DNA of 64,000 bases from CBDDFV01 sp965227335 (GCA_965227335.1 CBDDFV010000009.1:682001-746000); one strand, 5' to 3'. Counted from the stretch's first letter, positions 1-8,927 are shown. The notes: a model not told the origin generated them from the letters alone. Made by a program: numbers and translations.

Positions 1-1500
1 CCGCAGCACCGCCGGCATTTCGAGCGTGTCGGGCCAGTCGCGGCGAAGTTTCTCGTGCTCCGGCGGACCGTCGGCGAGATCGGCGAGTTTCACATCGAAC
101 GCGCCGATGCGGATGATCGGCGTGAAGCCGCGGGGCGGCCGCCAGTCCGCCCACCGATCCGAAGACCAGGGACGGAAGAGCGCCGACGTGCGGGCGTCCA
201 TCTGCGAAGACAGCCGCACCGCCCGCTCCATGCCCGCATGCCAGCGTTCCTCGAGCGTCGTCCACGCCTCGCGGTGCTGCTTCTCGTTCGCCTCCAGCGT
301 CTCGTTGCACTCGGCCTCCACGGCCGCCCGCGCCTCATTGCGGGTGCGGGTGCGTTCAGCGAGGGTGGATTCATACGCTTCGATCGTCGCGCGGCGTTCC
401 TTCTCGTACGTCGACTTGATGTCGTCGAGGATCGCCTCGTACTTCTCGGCGAGGGCGGCGAGCTTGCTCGTCCGCCGTTCGTCGATCTCCCGGAGGATCG
501 GCTCGTAAGTGGTCTTCGCCTTGCGGACGTCGGCGTCCTTGGCGGCCCGGGCGCGAGCTTCGTCCTCCTCGCGTCGGCGCACGAGGTGGCCGCGCTCTGC
601 TTCGGCGCAGGCGCGGGCGATGGCGACTTCATCGGCGAGCGCCTCGGCGTCGCGGGCGAGCGCATTCCGGACGGTGATGTAGACGATGGCGAAGATGATC
701 ACGCCGACGCCGAAGCCGACGCCGGCCCCGATTCCGAGGTGGGGTCCCGGCGTGAAGCCTTCGACCCCGCCCGCCGCGGCCGCGCCGAGGGCGGCGGCGA
801 CGACGAGCAGCGAGAGCAGGATCGGCAGCCGGAAGAGCTTCCGCGCGCGACGGTTCGTGGCGGCCTCCACTCGATCGTGGCCGGAGCGGAGCGCGTTCGC
901 GAGCGCCTTGGTGACGGTCTTTCGAGTGGTGTCGCTGAGGGACGCCGGGGCCGCGGTCGGCGGCGTCGGGGCGCGGAACTCCCGGGCCAGACTCGCCATC
1001 TCGCGTTCGAGCGCGTCGATCTCCTCCTGCTTCGCGTCGAGGATCTTGTTCGCTTCGTCAAACTGTTCGCGCGGCTGGTCCTCGGTGGCCTCGTAGACCG
1101 TTTCCGCGACCCACACCTGCTCCTGCATCCGCTTCTGCGCGGTTTCAAGGTTCTCCGCGGCCTTGTTGCGAACGTTCTCCTGCGCCTCCTCGTAACGCGA
1201 CGCCGCCGTCTTGAACTCCTGGTCGAACCGCTCCCGCCGGCGACGCATCGCGTTCTCGTGCACCGCCCGCGCTTCGGACGTCACCTGTTCAAACTCGGAT
1301 TCGATCGCCCCGACCGCGTTGTCGCGCTTCTGCTCCGCGTCGTCGCGCACCCGGTGGTAGCGTTCGAGCAGCTCCTGCTCCGCCGCGCGGCAGGCGCCGC
1401 ACAGGTCGACGAGTTCCGCGTGGACCGATCGTTCGAGATCCGGGATGTCGGTGAGTTCAAAGGCTCGATCGGCGTGGGAGGCGCCTGCATCAGTGTTCAT
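1..1500 (-). CDS. FtsK/SpoIIIE-like ATPase of a type VII-like cluster, N-terminal part (partial)
   Basis: The frame is open from an ATG at 1500 down to base 1 (500 codons) with no stop, so the gene continues past the window edge. Seen: a long charged coiled-coil from about residue 25 to 190, two hydrophobic segments at about 222-243 and 255-277, a second coiled-coil at about 285-440, and then a stretch ending in RDWPDTLEMPAVLR. The last part resembles the entry to an FtsK/SpoIIIE motor domain, where basic loading of the client precedes the Walker A motif; the Walker A motif itself would lie outside the window. Two coiled coils around a membrane hairpin before an FtsK domain is a layout I associate with planctomycete WXG100 clusters. 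The three small genes immediately upstream, one of them WXG100-like, support this. The ATPase call is inference because the catalytic domain is not visible. Confidence 0.6.
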   Translation of the reverse strand, partial: MNTDAGASHADRAFELTDIPDLERSVHAELVDLCGACRAAEQELLERYHRVRDDAEQKRDNAVGAIESEFEQVTSEARAVHENAMRRRRERFDQEFKTAASRYEEAQENVRNKAAENLETAQKRMQEQVWVAETVYEATEDQPREQFDEANKILDAKQEEIDALEREMASLAREFRAPTPPTAAPASLSDTTRKTVTKALANALRSGHDRVEAATNRRARKLFRLPILLSLLVVAAALGAAAAGGVEGFTPGPHLGIGAGVGFGVGVIIFAIVYITVRNALARDAEALADEVAIARACAEAERGHLVRRREEDEARARAAKDADVRKAKTTYEPILREIDERRTSKLAALAEKYEAILDDIKSTYEKERRATIEAYESTLAERTRTRNEARAAVEAECNETLEANEKQHREAWTTLEERWHAGMERAVRLSSQMDARTSALFRPWSSDRWADWRPPRGFTPIIRIGAFDVKLADLADGPPEHEKLRRDWPDTLEMPAVLR

Positions 1501-1565
1501 CGAGGGTCCTGTCCGGGGAGAGAGAAGGCGGAGGGGCGTGGGGAGGTGGGCGGAGAGCGGCGGGG

Positions 1566-1787
1566 TTACATCGTGTCGCGGCACGCGGCGCGGGCGCGAT
1601 CGGTGATGGTCGCCATCTTGTCCATGGCGTCGACGGCGGCTTTCACGCGGGGGTGGAGGGGGGCGAGGTGCTGATCATGAAAGTCGGCCCGCATCCCGTC
1701 GTCCCAATGTTCGCCGGCTTTCTGCCACGCGGCCATCAGTTCGCGCATGGCGTTGTCGAGTTTGCTCTTTCCGACGCTGAGTCCCAT
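1566..1787 (-). CDS. small conserved protein of the WXG100/FtsK cluster
   Basis: This 73-residue protein starts at ATG 1787 with a Shine-Dalgarno AAGGA 7 bases upstream. It is predicted to be helical and has two tryptophans (AAWQKAGEHWDD) followed by the pattern FHDQHLAPLHPRVKAAVDAMDKM. It has no signal peptide or membrane segment. It lies 65 bases upstream of the FtsK-like gene and 39 bases downstream of the coiled-coil gene, all on the same strand, so it is probably co-transcribed. Its size and its Trp-containing helix followed by a second helix recall WXG100-type helical hairpins, but I do not recognise the family and assign no function. Confidence 0.6.
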   Translation of the reverse strand: MGLSVGKSKLDNAMRELMAAWQKAGEHWDDGMRADFHDQHLAPLHPRVKAAVDAMDKMATITDRARAACRDTM

Positions 1788-1826
1788 GGAGAGTTCCTTC
1801 TGAGGGCCGATCGGGCGTGGTGATGG

Positions 1827-2861
1827 TCAGCGGCGCATGGCCCAGACGTTCTGATCGGATTCATCGAAGACGGCCTCCAGCTCGCCGCCGCGAACGACAG
1901 CCGTCAGGCCGGGCGGGAGGGCGAGCAGATCACGCCAGTCAGGTCGGGCGCGGAAGACCCATGAAAGCCGGACGGCGACGGGGGAGGTTTCTTCGGCCGG
2001 CGGCCAGGCGGCGATATGCCAGCCGGAGTCCGTCGGTCCGGCGGGCGGGGTCCGGATGAGGATGACGCGTTCGGCGTCGAGCGCGCCGGGATCGAGCGTC
2101 ACGCGTGACGAGAGGCCGGCGAGATCCGGCGTGCGGTCGAGGGCGGCGCAGACCTGCCCGGGGACGCGTCCGGGCGGGGCCGGGGCGGGGTCGACGTCGG
2201 GCGGATCGAACGCGATGTCGCCGCGCTCTTCGATCGCCGGGGCGAGGTCGCGTAACGCGGGCGGATCGGGGAGTCGTTCGGCGGGCGCATCGCTGACGCC
2301 GCGCGAGACGCCGGGGCTCGCGCCGGGTCCGAGTCCGCCGCCGGTGGAGCGGGCGAGTTGTTCTGACGTGTTCGGGGCGGAGACGGCGACATACTTGTCG
2401 ATCGCCTCGACCATGCGTCCGAGCTTCGCGCCGGCGCGATCCATATTGCCTTCGAGCACGGACCGCAGTCCCTGGATCTGCGCCTTGAAGAGCATCTGTT
2501 CGTGTTCGATCGTCCGGATCCAGCGTTTCACGTCGGCGACATGTCGTTCCGCGTCGTCCAGTCGAATCTGGGCTTTGCGGAGGGCGCGCTTCTCGTCGGT
2601 GCAGTCGCGGGGTTTGCCTTCGGGGTCGAGTGCAATCTGGGCGCGGGCGAGGTCGGACTGCGCCTGGGCGACTTTTTCGCGGCGCTTCTTCACCTCGCGT
2701 TGCCAGTGAAGCGTCCGGTCGTGGCGGAGCCAGTTGAGCACACGCACGACCTCGCCCTCCGACTCGGTCAGCGACGAGCGGGCGAGATCGACGAATTCGA
2801 CCAGCGCCGCTTTGAAGCGGGTGATCGCGTCGACGGATCGGACTTTGGCGGCGTCGCGCAT
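1827..2861 (-). CDS. coiled-coil protein of the WXG100/FtsK cluster, function unknown
   Basis: The protein has 344 residues and starts at ATG 2861, 12 bases after the stop of the WXG100-like gene. Residues 1-170 are almost wholly helical and charged, with a long coiled coil (REVKKRREKVAQAQSDLARA) and a Trp-rich spot near NWLRHDRTLHW. Residues 175-230 are low-complexity and Pro/Gly/Asp-rich, and the last 100 residues look beta-rich and globular. There is no signal peptide, membrane span or Cys motif. In related type VII-like loci a coiled-coil protein between the WXG100 gene and the ATPase gene may be a substrate or a scaffold. Here that is inference from position only. Confidence 0.6.
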   Translation of the reverse strand: MRDAAKVRSVDAITRFKAALVEFVDLARSSLTESEGEVVRVLNWLRHDRTLHWQREVKKRREKVAQAQSDLARAQIALDPEGKPRDCTDEKRALRKAQIRLDDAERHVADVKRWIRTIEHEQMLFKAQIQGLRSVLEGNMDRAGAKLGRMVEAIDKYVAVSAPNTSEQLARSTGGGLGPGASPGVSRGVSDAPAERLPDPPALRDLAPAIEERGDIAFDPPDVDPAPAPPGRVPGQVCAALDRTPDLAGLSSRVTLDPGALDAERVILIRTPPAGPTDSGWHIAAWPPAEETSPVAVRLSWVFRARPDWRDLLALPPGLTAVVRGGELEAVFDESDQNVWAMRR

Positions 2862-2873
2862 GAACGGCCCGGA

Positions 2874-3146
2874 TCAACGCTGCTCGAGGTATTCCTCGAT
2901 CCGCTCGGCCTTCCGGAGCAGGAACGGGATGTGCTGATTCGACGCTTCGGTGAACCGCTTGAGCACCCGCGTCGTCGCCTCGAACTCGTCGGTGAACTTC
3001 CGTTGCTCCTGGTCGCGCCACGTCTGACCGAGATTGTTCAGTCGGCTGTGCAGCATCGCGAGCTGGTGCTGGAGATCGTTGTTGAATCGCTTCAGATCCT
3101 GGGCGAACTTGCGAAGTTCGGCCGGATCGACAATCGCCTTGGCCAT
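2874..3146 (-). CDS. WXG100-like small helical protein
   Basis: The start chosen is ATG 3146 (90 residues), because GGGAGG sits 5 bases upstream. A start at 3197 would add 17 Arg-rich residues with no ribosome site. The protein is a predicted helical hairpin: helix 1 carries PAELRKFAQDLKRFNNDLQHQ, the turn carries the Trp motif NLGQTWRDQEQRKF, and helix 2 follows to YLEQR. A hairpin of about 90-100 residues with a central Trp turn is the hallmark of WXG100 (EsxA-like) type VII substrates. The canonical WxG is replaced here by WRD. It is the first gene of the four-gene cluster that leads to the FtsK-like ATPase, which supports a secreted dimeric substrate or structural partner. Confidence 0.7.
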   Translation of the reverse strand: MAKAIVDPAELRKFAQDLKRFNNDLQHQLAMLHSRLNNLGQTWRDQEQRKFTDEFEATTRVLKRFTEASNQHIPFLLRKAERIEEYLEQR

Positions 3147-3223
3147 GACGGCCTCCCTGCTGGGCGTGGATCGCCGACGCCGCCGTCCCCGGAACACGTG
3201 TGGGGGCGGGAGCGGGCGCGAAA

Positions 3224-3242
3224 GGACCCGCGGGACGGGTCC
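3224..3242 (-). terminator. probable intrinsic terminator after the pentapeptide gene
   Basis: On the minus strand GGACCCG pairs with CGGGTCC across a 5-base loop and is followed by TTTCG. It lies 57 bases past the stop of the pentapeptide-repeat gene and upstream of the WXG100-like gene, so it would separate the two transcripts. The U-tract is short. Confidence 0.4.
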
Positions 3243-3298
3243 GGATCCATTCTAGAGTCCGCGGCGGGCCGGGCGAAGGTTGCGTTCCGTTTCGGCGA

Positions 3299-4582
3299 TC
3301 AGCCCAGTCCCGGGAAGAGATCGGGTCCGGGGGCCACGATCACCGACGCGCGGATCCACTCGGCCGCCGAGAACCCCGCCCCGATCAAGACCGCGAGCAG
3401 CCCCGCCCGCATCGCCAGCGTGTGGCAGCACCACCACGATCGAACCTCACGCCATTGCGGCGCGTGACCCGATCGCTCCTCGTACTGACGCAGATCGCTG
3501 ACCCGCATCGTCAGCAGCAGACGCAGAAGAACGACGCCGATCGTCGCGCTGATGAACGTCGTCGTCGCCCAGCCCCGGTCAAGACCGAGCAGCACCTCCC
3601 AGGTCTCGTACACCCGCACCCGCGGATCAGGCGTCGCGGCGTCGATCATCGCTTCGCCGAATCCGGCCAGAGCAGGGTCCGCGCTGTCGCGATGACGCAG
3701 GGCCAGTCCGAAATCCAGCTGTTCGGCCTGTTGCGCGGCGGCGCTCGCGCCGGCCGCCGCGCGATACGCCACCGGGGCGAGGAACGCCAGGAGGATGATC
3801 GTCATGGTCGCGAGTCGGCTCCCGGTGTAGACGCGACGGAGGGCGAGGTAGGGATCGGCGTGCCGGATGCGAAAGCGTGCGCCGCGGATGTACTCGCCGT
3901 CGAGGCGGAGGCCGCGAACGCTGCGGAGATCCGCTCCGCCGAGATTGACGAACGGGCCGAGGCGGGCGTGTCGGAGGCGTGCGTGTCGGAGGGAGGCGCG
4001 GACGAACGTGGCCCCGTCGAAGGCGCCTCGTTCGAGGGTGGCGTGGTCGAGGAAGGCGCGGGTGAAGTCCGCCCGCGCCGCGTCGACGCCCCGCAGGACG
4101 GCGCGGGGCAGTCGGGCCCGGGTCGCCCGGACTTCGGCGAGGTTGGCGTCGGCGAGGTTAGCGTCGGCGAGTTGGGCGGCGGTGAGCTGGGCGCGGGTGA
4201 GGTTGGCGCCGGAGAGGTTGGCGCCCTCCAGTCGGGCCCCGGTGAGATCGGCGCGGGTGAGGTCGGCCCCGGCGAGATCGGCGTTCGTGAGATCGGCGCC
4301 GGCGAGGTCGGCGTCCCGAAGGTCCGCCCCGCTGAACGACGCGGCGTGAAGGGTCATGTCGCGAAGGCGGGCCCCGCTCAGAGCCGCGCCGTCGTAGCTG
4401 CGTCCCGCCATATCGAGTCGGGTGAGGTCGGGGGACCAGCCGGGCCGGCGCATCCGCTGGACGTTCCATTCCACGACCTGTCCGGTCCGCAGGAGGTCGA
4501 AGGCGCGGTTCATCCAGGGTTGATAAGGTGTCGAACTGGTCATGCGGACGGGCGTCGGCTCCGGTCGTCTCTCCCGGCTCAT
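3299..4582 (-). CDS. pentapeptide-repeat membrane protein
   Basis: The protein has 427 residues, with ATG at 4582 and GGAGGA 8 bases upstream. Residues about 55-235 consist of A(D/N)LXX pentapeptides, for example ADLRDADLAGADLTNADLAG, which fold into a right-handed quadrilateral beta-helix. The C-terminal third has about three hydrophobic segments (near 265-285, 345-365 and 390-410), with a long loop between the first two that would be on the far side of the membrane. The N-terminus (PYQPWMNRAFDLLRTGQVVEWN) resembles the lead-in of other pentapeptide proteins anchored at the membrane. The role is unknown. It is the next gene upstream of the type VII-like cluster on the same strand, but a hairpin separates them, so a functional link is not shown. 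Confidence 0.8.
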   Translation of the reverse strand: MSRERRPEPTPVRMTSSTPYQPWMNRAFDLLRTGQVVEWNVQRMRRPGWSPDLTRLDMAGRSYDGAALSGARLRDMTLHAASFSGADLRDADLAGADLTNADLAGADLTRADLTGARLEGANLSGANLTRAQLTAAQLADANLADANLAEVRATRARLPRAVLRGVDAARADFTRAFLDHATLERGAFDGATFVRASLRHARLRHARLGPFVNLGGADLRSVRGLRLDGEYIRGARFRIRHADPYLALRRVYTGSRLATMTIILLAFLAPVAYRAAAGASAAAQQAEQLDFGLALRHRDSADPALAGFGEAMIDAATPDPRVRVYETWEVLLGLDRGWATTTFISATIGVVLLRLLLTMRVSDLRQYEERSGHAPQWREVRSWWCCHTLAMRAGLLAVLIGAGFSAAEWIRASVIVAPGPDLFPGLG

Positions 4583-4704
4583 GTTTTCGGTCCTCCGGGC
4601 TCAGGAACCGGAGTTTTGATCATGGGCGAGGGCGGGGGAGGCGGGTACAATGCCAACGGCCGTTGCGCGACCAGTGTGTGTAAATCCATCATCTGCAGCA
4701 GGTT

Positions 4705-4778
4705 GCCCCGATAGCTCAGTTGGATAGAGCAGCGGTCTTCTAAATCGCAGGTCGCAGGTTCGAATCCTGCTCGGGGTG
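4705..4778 (+). tRNA. tRNA-Arg (anticodon TCT)
   Basis: A complete 74-base cloverleaf can be drawn. The acceptor is GCCCCGA with TCGGGGT (first pair G-U), the D arm is GCTC/GAGC, the anticodon arm is GCGGT/ATCGC with loop CTTCTAA (anticodon TCT, reading AGA/AGG), and the T arm is GCAGG/CCTGC with loop TTCGAAT. The discriminator is G and no CCA is encoded. Confidence 0.95.
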
Positions 4779-4887
4779 TTCGTTCCGGGGCCGTTTCGTT
4801 CCGGGGGGGGCTGGTTCCCCCACGGGTCTGTCCGGCGCTGCGCCACGACCGACCCAGCCGACTCAAGATTCGAAAGGTCGAGGTCAC

Positions 4888-6486
4888 ATGAGAGAAAGAA
4901 CGAGCCGGACGCCTCAGGCCGCGTCGATTGCGGTGTTGCTCATCGCGGGTGCGGCGGGCGCGTCGGACGTGAACACGCGGCACGCGGACGAGATCGCCTT
5001 TCGAATGGGGCTCCGCCAGGTCGAGATCGTCGACGTCGCCGTCGCCCCGGCCCCGGTGGATGACGGCGTGGTTGTCTCGGTTGACGGCATGACGTTCGAC
5101 CTCGTTCGTCATTCGGTCCGGTCGGCGGAGCGCTACCAGGTGCTGGTCGATCAGGGCGGCGGTCTGCTTGTTCCCGCCGAAGCGGGTCCGATCAACACCT
5201 ATCGGGGCGTCAAGGTCGACGAGCCCGGTTCGCTCGTCGCGGCGTCAATTGATGAGCGCGGCGTGACGGCGCTGATCCGCACCGCGGACGGCGACCGCCG
5301 CTGGCTCGAGCCCGTCGACGGCGGACATGTGCTGTATACCGACGACGATGTGCTTGATCTCGGGCACACGTGCGGCGTCGATCACGCCATTGAGCCCATC
5401 GCCCGCGCCATGCCCATGGACGGCGCGGCGGCGGGAGCGGGGCAGGTCTGCGTCACCGAGCTCGGCATCGACGCCGACTTCGAATATCTCCAGGCGTGGG
5501 GCGACGTCGCGGGCGTCGAAGCCCGCATCAACCAGGTCATCAACGTGATGAACGTCCAGTTCGAGGACCAGGTCGACATCACGCACGAAATCACCACCAT
5601 TCTGGTCCGGACGGTCGAGGGCGAGCCCTACACCGCGTTGGAGCCGGGGGCGTTGCTCGAGCAGTTCCGTGACGAGTGGTTTCAGAACCAGGGCGACATC
5701 CAGCGCGATGTGGCGCACCTGTTCACCGGCAAGGAGCTGGACGGGAAGGTGATCGGCGTCGCGTTCTTCCGTTCGATCTGTTCGGACGAGTCGTCGTACG
5801 GGTTGTCGCAGTCGGATTTCAACGGCAACTTCGCCTGTGCGACGGATCTCACGGCGCACGAACTCGGTCACAACTGGGCGGCCGCGCATTGCGACTGCCC
5901 GAGCTTCACGATGAATCCGTCGCTCACCTGCGCGAACACGTTTTCGGCGGAGACGATTCTGTCGATCACCGGGTACCGCGACACGCGTCCGTGCCTCGAC
6001 TGCCAGACGTTCGAGCCGCCGCAGACGCCCCTCGCGCCGTTCCCGATGGTCGGGGCGACCGACGTCCCGGTCGACGTTCAGTTGACATGGGTGGACGGCG
6101 GCGGGGCCGATGAATTCGAGGTCTACCTCAGCGTCGACAACGAAATCGGACCGGAGGACTTCGCGGGGATCGTCGTGAACCCGGTCTTCCAGCCAGATCC
6201 CGTGCTGGAGCCGCAGACGACGTACTTCTGGCAGGTCGTCGCGACGAATGGGATCGGGTCTTCGTTCGGTCCGGTCTGGGTCTTCACCACCGGCGGTGAA
6301 GTCCCGCCGCCCGCGTGCCCCGGCGATTTCGACGAGGACGGCATGGTCGGATCGTCGGACCTCGCGACCCTGCTCAGCCAGTGGGGGACCGCCGGGCCCG
6401 AGGGCGATCTGAACGGGAGCGGCGTCGTGAACGCGGCGGACCTCGCCATCCTGCTCGGCGCGTGGGGCGGTTGTCCCGACGCCTGA
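4888..6486 (+). CDS. secreted zinc metalloprotease (M12-like) with C-terminal GC-type dockerin
   Basis: The protein has 532 residues. The N-terminus has a basic run and a hydrophobic stretch (AASIAVLLIAGAAGAS) consistent with a signal peptide. After a propeptide-like region of about 180 residues comes a reprolysin-type catalytic domain with HELGHNWAAAH, so H324, E325, H328 and H334 match the HExxHxxxxxH zinc site, and a following TMNPSLTC is the Met-turn. Cysteine pairs around it suggest disulphides outside the cell. Residues about 370-465 form a fibronectin-III-like domain (LTWVDGGGADEFEVYLS). The last 60 residues are a dockerin-like module with two Ca-loop motifs (DFDEDGMVGSSDLATLL, DLNGSGVVNAADLAILL). 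A paralogue follows directly. Confidence 0.88.
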   Translation: MRERTSRTPQAASIAVLLIAGAAGASDVNTRHADEIAFRMGLRQVEIVDVAVAPAPVDDGVVVSVDGMTFDLVRHSVRSAERYQVLVDQGGGLLVPAEAGPINTYRGVKVDEPGSLVAASIDERGVTALIRTADGDRRWLEPVDGGHVLYTDDDVLDLGHTCGVDHAIEPIARAMPMDGAAAGAGQVCVTELGIDADFEYLQAWGDVAGVEARINQVINVMNVQFEDQVDITHEITTILVRTVEGEPYTALEPGALLEQFRDEWFQNQGDIQRDVAHLFTGKELDGKVIGVAFFRSICSDESSYGLSQSDFNGNFACATDLTAHELGHNWAAAHCDCPSFTMNPSLTCANTFSAETILSITGYRDTRPCLDCQTFEPPQTPLAPFPMVGATDVPVDVQLTWVDGGGADEFEVYLSVDNEIGPEDFAGIVVNPVFQPDPVLEPQTTYFWQVVATNGIGSSFGPVWVFTTGGEVPPPACPGDFDEDGMVGSSDLATLLSQWGTAGPEGDLNGSGVVNAADLAILLGAWGGCPDA

Positions 6487-6637
6487 TCTGAACTCCTGGA
6501 AAGAACACATCTGAGGGCGGGGGACTCGAGAGCACCACCACCACCCTTGAAGACCCCTGGCCACCCCCATGATCACGCCCGACTCCATCCTGCCGCCCCG
6601 CGGTCGGATCGGTCCGGGGTCGACAGAAAGGACCACG

Positions 6638-8677
6638 ATGACGCCCCACTCTGTTCGTTTGAAGAACACGTTCCGCGGGACGTGTGTCGGCCTCGCTTCG
6701 GCGATGGTCGCCACGAACGCCTCCGCTGAGTCCGCCGCGAGCCAGGCGGACGAGATCGCCTTCGCCATGGGACTGCGGGAGGTCGAGATCGTCGACGTCG
6801 CCGTCGCCCCGACGCCCGTCGGCGACGGGATGGTCGTCGCGGCCGGGGAGATGATCCTCGACCTCGCGCCGCATTCCGTTCGTTCCGCCGATCGGTACGA
6901 AGTGCTCGTGGACACCGGCGGCGGCGTGCTGGTTCCCGCCGCGCCCGGCGCGGTGAACACCTATCGCGGCGTGCAGCTCGACGCACCCGGCTCGCTGGTC
7001 GCGGCGTCGGTTGATCCGCGCGGCGTGACGGCGTTGATTCAGACGGCCGACGGCGAACGTTTCTGGCTGGAGCCGTTCGACGGCGTGCATATTCTGTACA
7101 ACGACAACGACGTGCTCGATCCCGGCGGGACCTGCGGGTTCAATCCCAAGGCGGAGCCGATCGCGCGGGCGATGCCGATGGACGGCGGCGCGGCGGCGGG
7201 GGCCGGCCAGGTCTGCGTGACTGAACTCGGCATCGACGCCGACTTCGAGTACTTCCAGGACTGGGGCAGCGTGGCCGGCGTCGAGGCCCGCGTGAACCAG
7301 ATCATCAACGCGATGAACGTCCAGTACGAAGAGGACGTCCAGATCACGCATGAGATCACGGCGATCATCGTGCGAACGTCGGGCGGCGCCCCGTACACGT
7401 CGACCAATCCCGGGACGCTTCTCAACCAGTTCCGGAACGAGTGGCTCAACAACCAGGGCCTCATCCCCCGCGACGTCGCGCACCTCTTCACGGGTAAGAA
7501 CCTGCAGGGCAGCACGATCGGCATCGCGTGGGCGATCGGGTCGATCTGCTCCAACGCCTCGTCCTATTGCCTCTCGCAGTCGGACTTCAACGGCAACTTT
7601 GCGTGCGCCACCGACCTGAGCGCCCACGAACTGGGCCACCTCTGGGACGGCTCTCACTGCAGCTGTCCGGGCTTCACGATGAACCCGTCGATCACCTGCG
7701 CCAACGAGTTCTCCAACGGGACGATCAACTCGATCATCGCGTATCGCAATACGCGTCCGTGTCTCGACTGCGGCGTGATCAACCCGCCCGCCCCGCCCTT
7801 CGCGCCGACGCCGAGCGACGGCGAACTTGACGTCGAGGCGGACGTGCAGCTCCGCTGGGTCGACGGCGGCGATGCGGAGTCGTTCGAGGTCTACCTGAGC
7901 CTTGACAACACGATCACCCCGGACGACCTCATCGCCGTCGTGGCGAACCCCTTCTATCAGCCTGATCCGATTCTCGAGTATGAGACCACGTACTTCTGGC
8001 AGATCGTGTCGGTGAATGAGCTCGGCGAGACGCCGGGTCCGCTCTGGTTCTTCCAGACCGGCCCGAATCCGACGCCGCCGTCCAACGACCTCTGCGAGAA
8101 CGCCGCGCCGGTGACCGAAGGCCTCGTCGCCTTCGACACCACCTTCGCCCAGACCGACGGGGATGATCTCCCCGGGGCCTGCGACGACGGGGCCGGCGTC
8201 GCCGTGCAGAACGACGTCTGGTTCGAATACACGCCGTCGTGCTCCGGCGACGCGCTGCTCGCCACCTGCGGACTCGCTTCGTTCGACACCCGTCTCGCGG
8301 TCTACGCGGGCGGCGCGGCGTGCCCGCCGTCGAACGACGATCTCCTTGCGTGCGCCGACGACAGCGTTGACTGCCCCGGCGGCGGCGCCTCGATCACCGT
8401 GTCCGTCACCGCGGGTCAGACGTACCTGGTCCGGCTCGGCGCGGCCGCGGACGACGGCGGCGCGGGCTTGCTCGCCATCGCCTGCACGCCCGTCAAGACC
8501 CCGCCCTGCCCGGCGGACTTCGATGACGACGGCATCGTGGGCTCGGCCGACCTCGCGACCCTGCTCAGCGAGTGGGGCACGCCCGGCACGGTGAGCGATC
8601 TGGACGATGACGGCACGGTCGGTCCGTCCGACCTCGCCATCCTCCTCGGCGCCTGGGGCGACTGCCCGACGCCGTAA
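6638..8677 (+). CDS. secreted zinc metalloprotease (M12-like), longer paralogue with extra beta domain and dockerin
   Basis: The start at ATG 6638 (679 residues) is preferred over 6569 because AAAGGA precedes it and because the sequence then begins with a basic and hydrophobic leader ending near NASAESAA. The propeptide, catalytic domain and fibronectin-III-like domain align along their length with the preceding protein. The zinc site is HELGHLWDGSH (H330, E331, H334, H340) with Met-turn FTMNPSITC. It differs by an inserted domain of about 130 residues before the dockerin (NDLCENAAPV ... DVWFEYTPSC ... GQTYLVRLGA), which resembles beta-sandwich pre-peptidase C-terminal modules. The dockerin is DFDDDGIVGSADLATLL plus DLDDDGTVGPSDLAILL. 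It is probably a substrate-binding variant of the same protease. Confidence 0.88.
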   Translation: MTPHSVRLKNTFRGTCVGLASAMVATNASAESAASQADEIAFAMGLREVEIVDVAVAPTPVGDGMVVAAGEMILDLAPHSVRSADRYEVLVDTGGGVLVPAAPGAVNTYRGVQLDAPGSLVAASVDPRGVTALIQTADGERFWLEPFDGVHILYNDNDVLDPGGTCGFNPKAEPIARAMPMDGGAAAGAGQVCVTELGIDADFEYFQDWGSVAGVEARVNQIINAMNVQYEEDVQITHEITAIIVRTSGGAPYTSTNPGTLLNQFRNEWLNNQGLIPRDVAHLFTGKNLQGSTIGIAWAIGSICSNASSYCLSQSDFNGNFACATDLSAHELGHLWDGSHCSCPGFTMNPSITCANEFSNGTINSIIAYRNTRPCLDCGVINPPAPPFAPTPSDGELDVEADVQLRWVDGGDAESFEVYLSLDNTITPDDLIAVVANPFYQPDPILEYETTYFWQIVSVNELGETPGPLWFFQTGPNPTPPSNDLCENAAPVTEGLVAFDTTFAQTDGDDLPGACDDGAGVAVQNDVWFEYTPSCSGDALLATCGLASFDTRLAVYAGGAACPPSNDDLLACADDSVDCPGGGASITVSVTAGQTYLVRLGAAADDGGAGLLAIACTPVKTPPCPADFDDDGIVGSADLATLLSEWGTPGTVSDLDDDGTVGPSDLAILLGAWGDCPTP

Positions 8678-8700
8678 GAACCCGTCATCACGCGAAGCAG

Positions 8701-8740
8701 GGCGCCGGATCGGGACCTTCGAGGGTCTCGATCCGGCGCC
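8701..8740 (+). terminator. strong intrinsic-type hairpin after the second metalloprotease
   Basis: A 17-base stem (GGCGCCGGATCGGGACC with GGTCTCGATCCGGCGCC, one G-U pair) closes a 6-base loop TTCGAG. It starts 23 bases after the stop codon. It is followed by TGTCGTTCGG rather than a pure T run, as is common in GC-rich genomes. Confidence 0.75.
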
Positions 8741-8927
8741 TGTCGTTCGGTCGCCCCGGAATAGACCGCCGCGGGCCGGGTCTTTGGGCGGGGGACGGCG
8801 CGGTCTCATCGCCCGTCGGACGGATTTGGCTTAGGCTATTGGGCCCCCCTCGGTACGCGAGACGGGGCGTCCCCACACGAACCGCAGGACGCCGCAGGGC
8901 GTCTTCAGATCGAAGGAGCGAATACCC

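Noticed and set aside
55..1674. Long plus-strand open frame of 539 codons opposite the FtsK-like gene
   Set aside because: Arg-rich composition without domains, and its antisense frame reads as a coherent coiled-coil/membrane protein. GC-rich codon bias creates such shadows.
6374..8809. Minus-strand open frame of 811 codons across the second metalloprotease
   Set aside because: It is antisense to a gene with complete active-site motifs and contains no recognisable domain.
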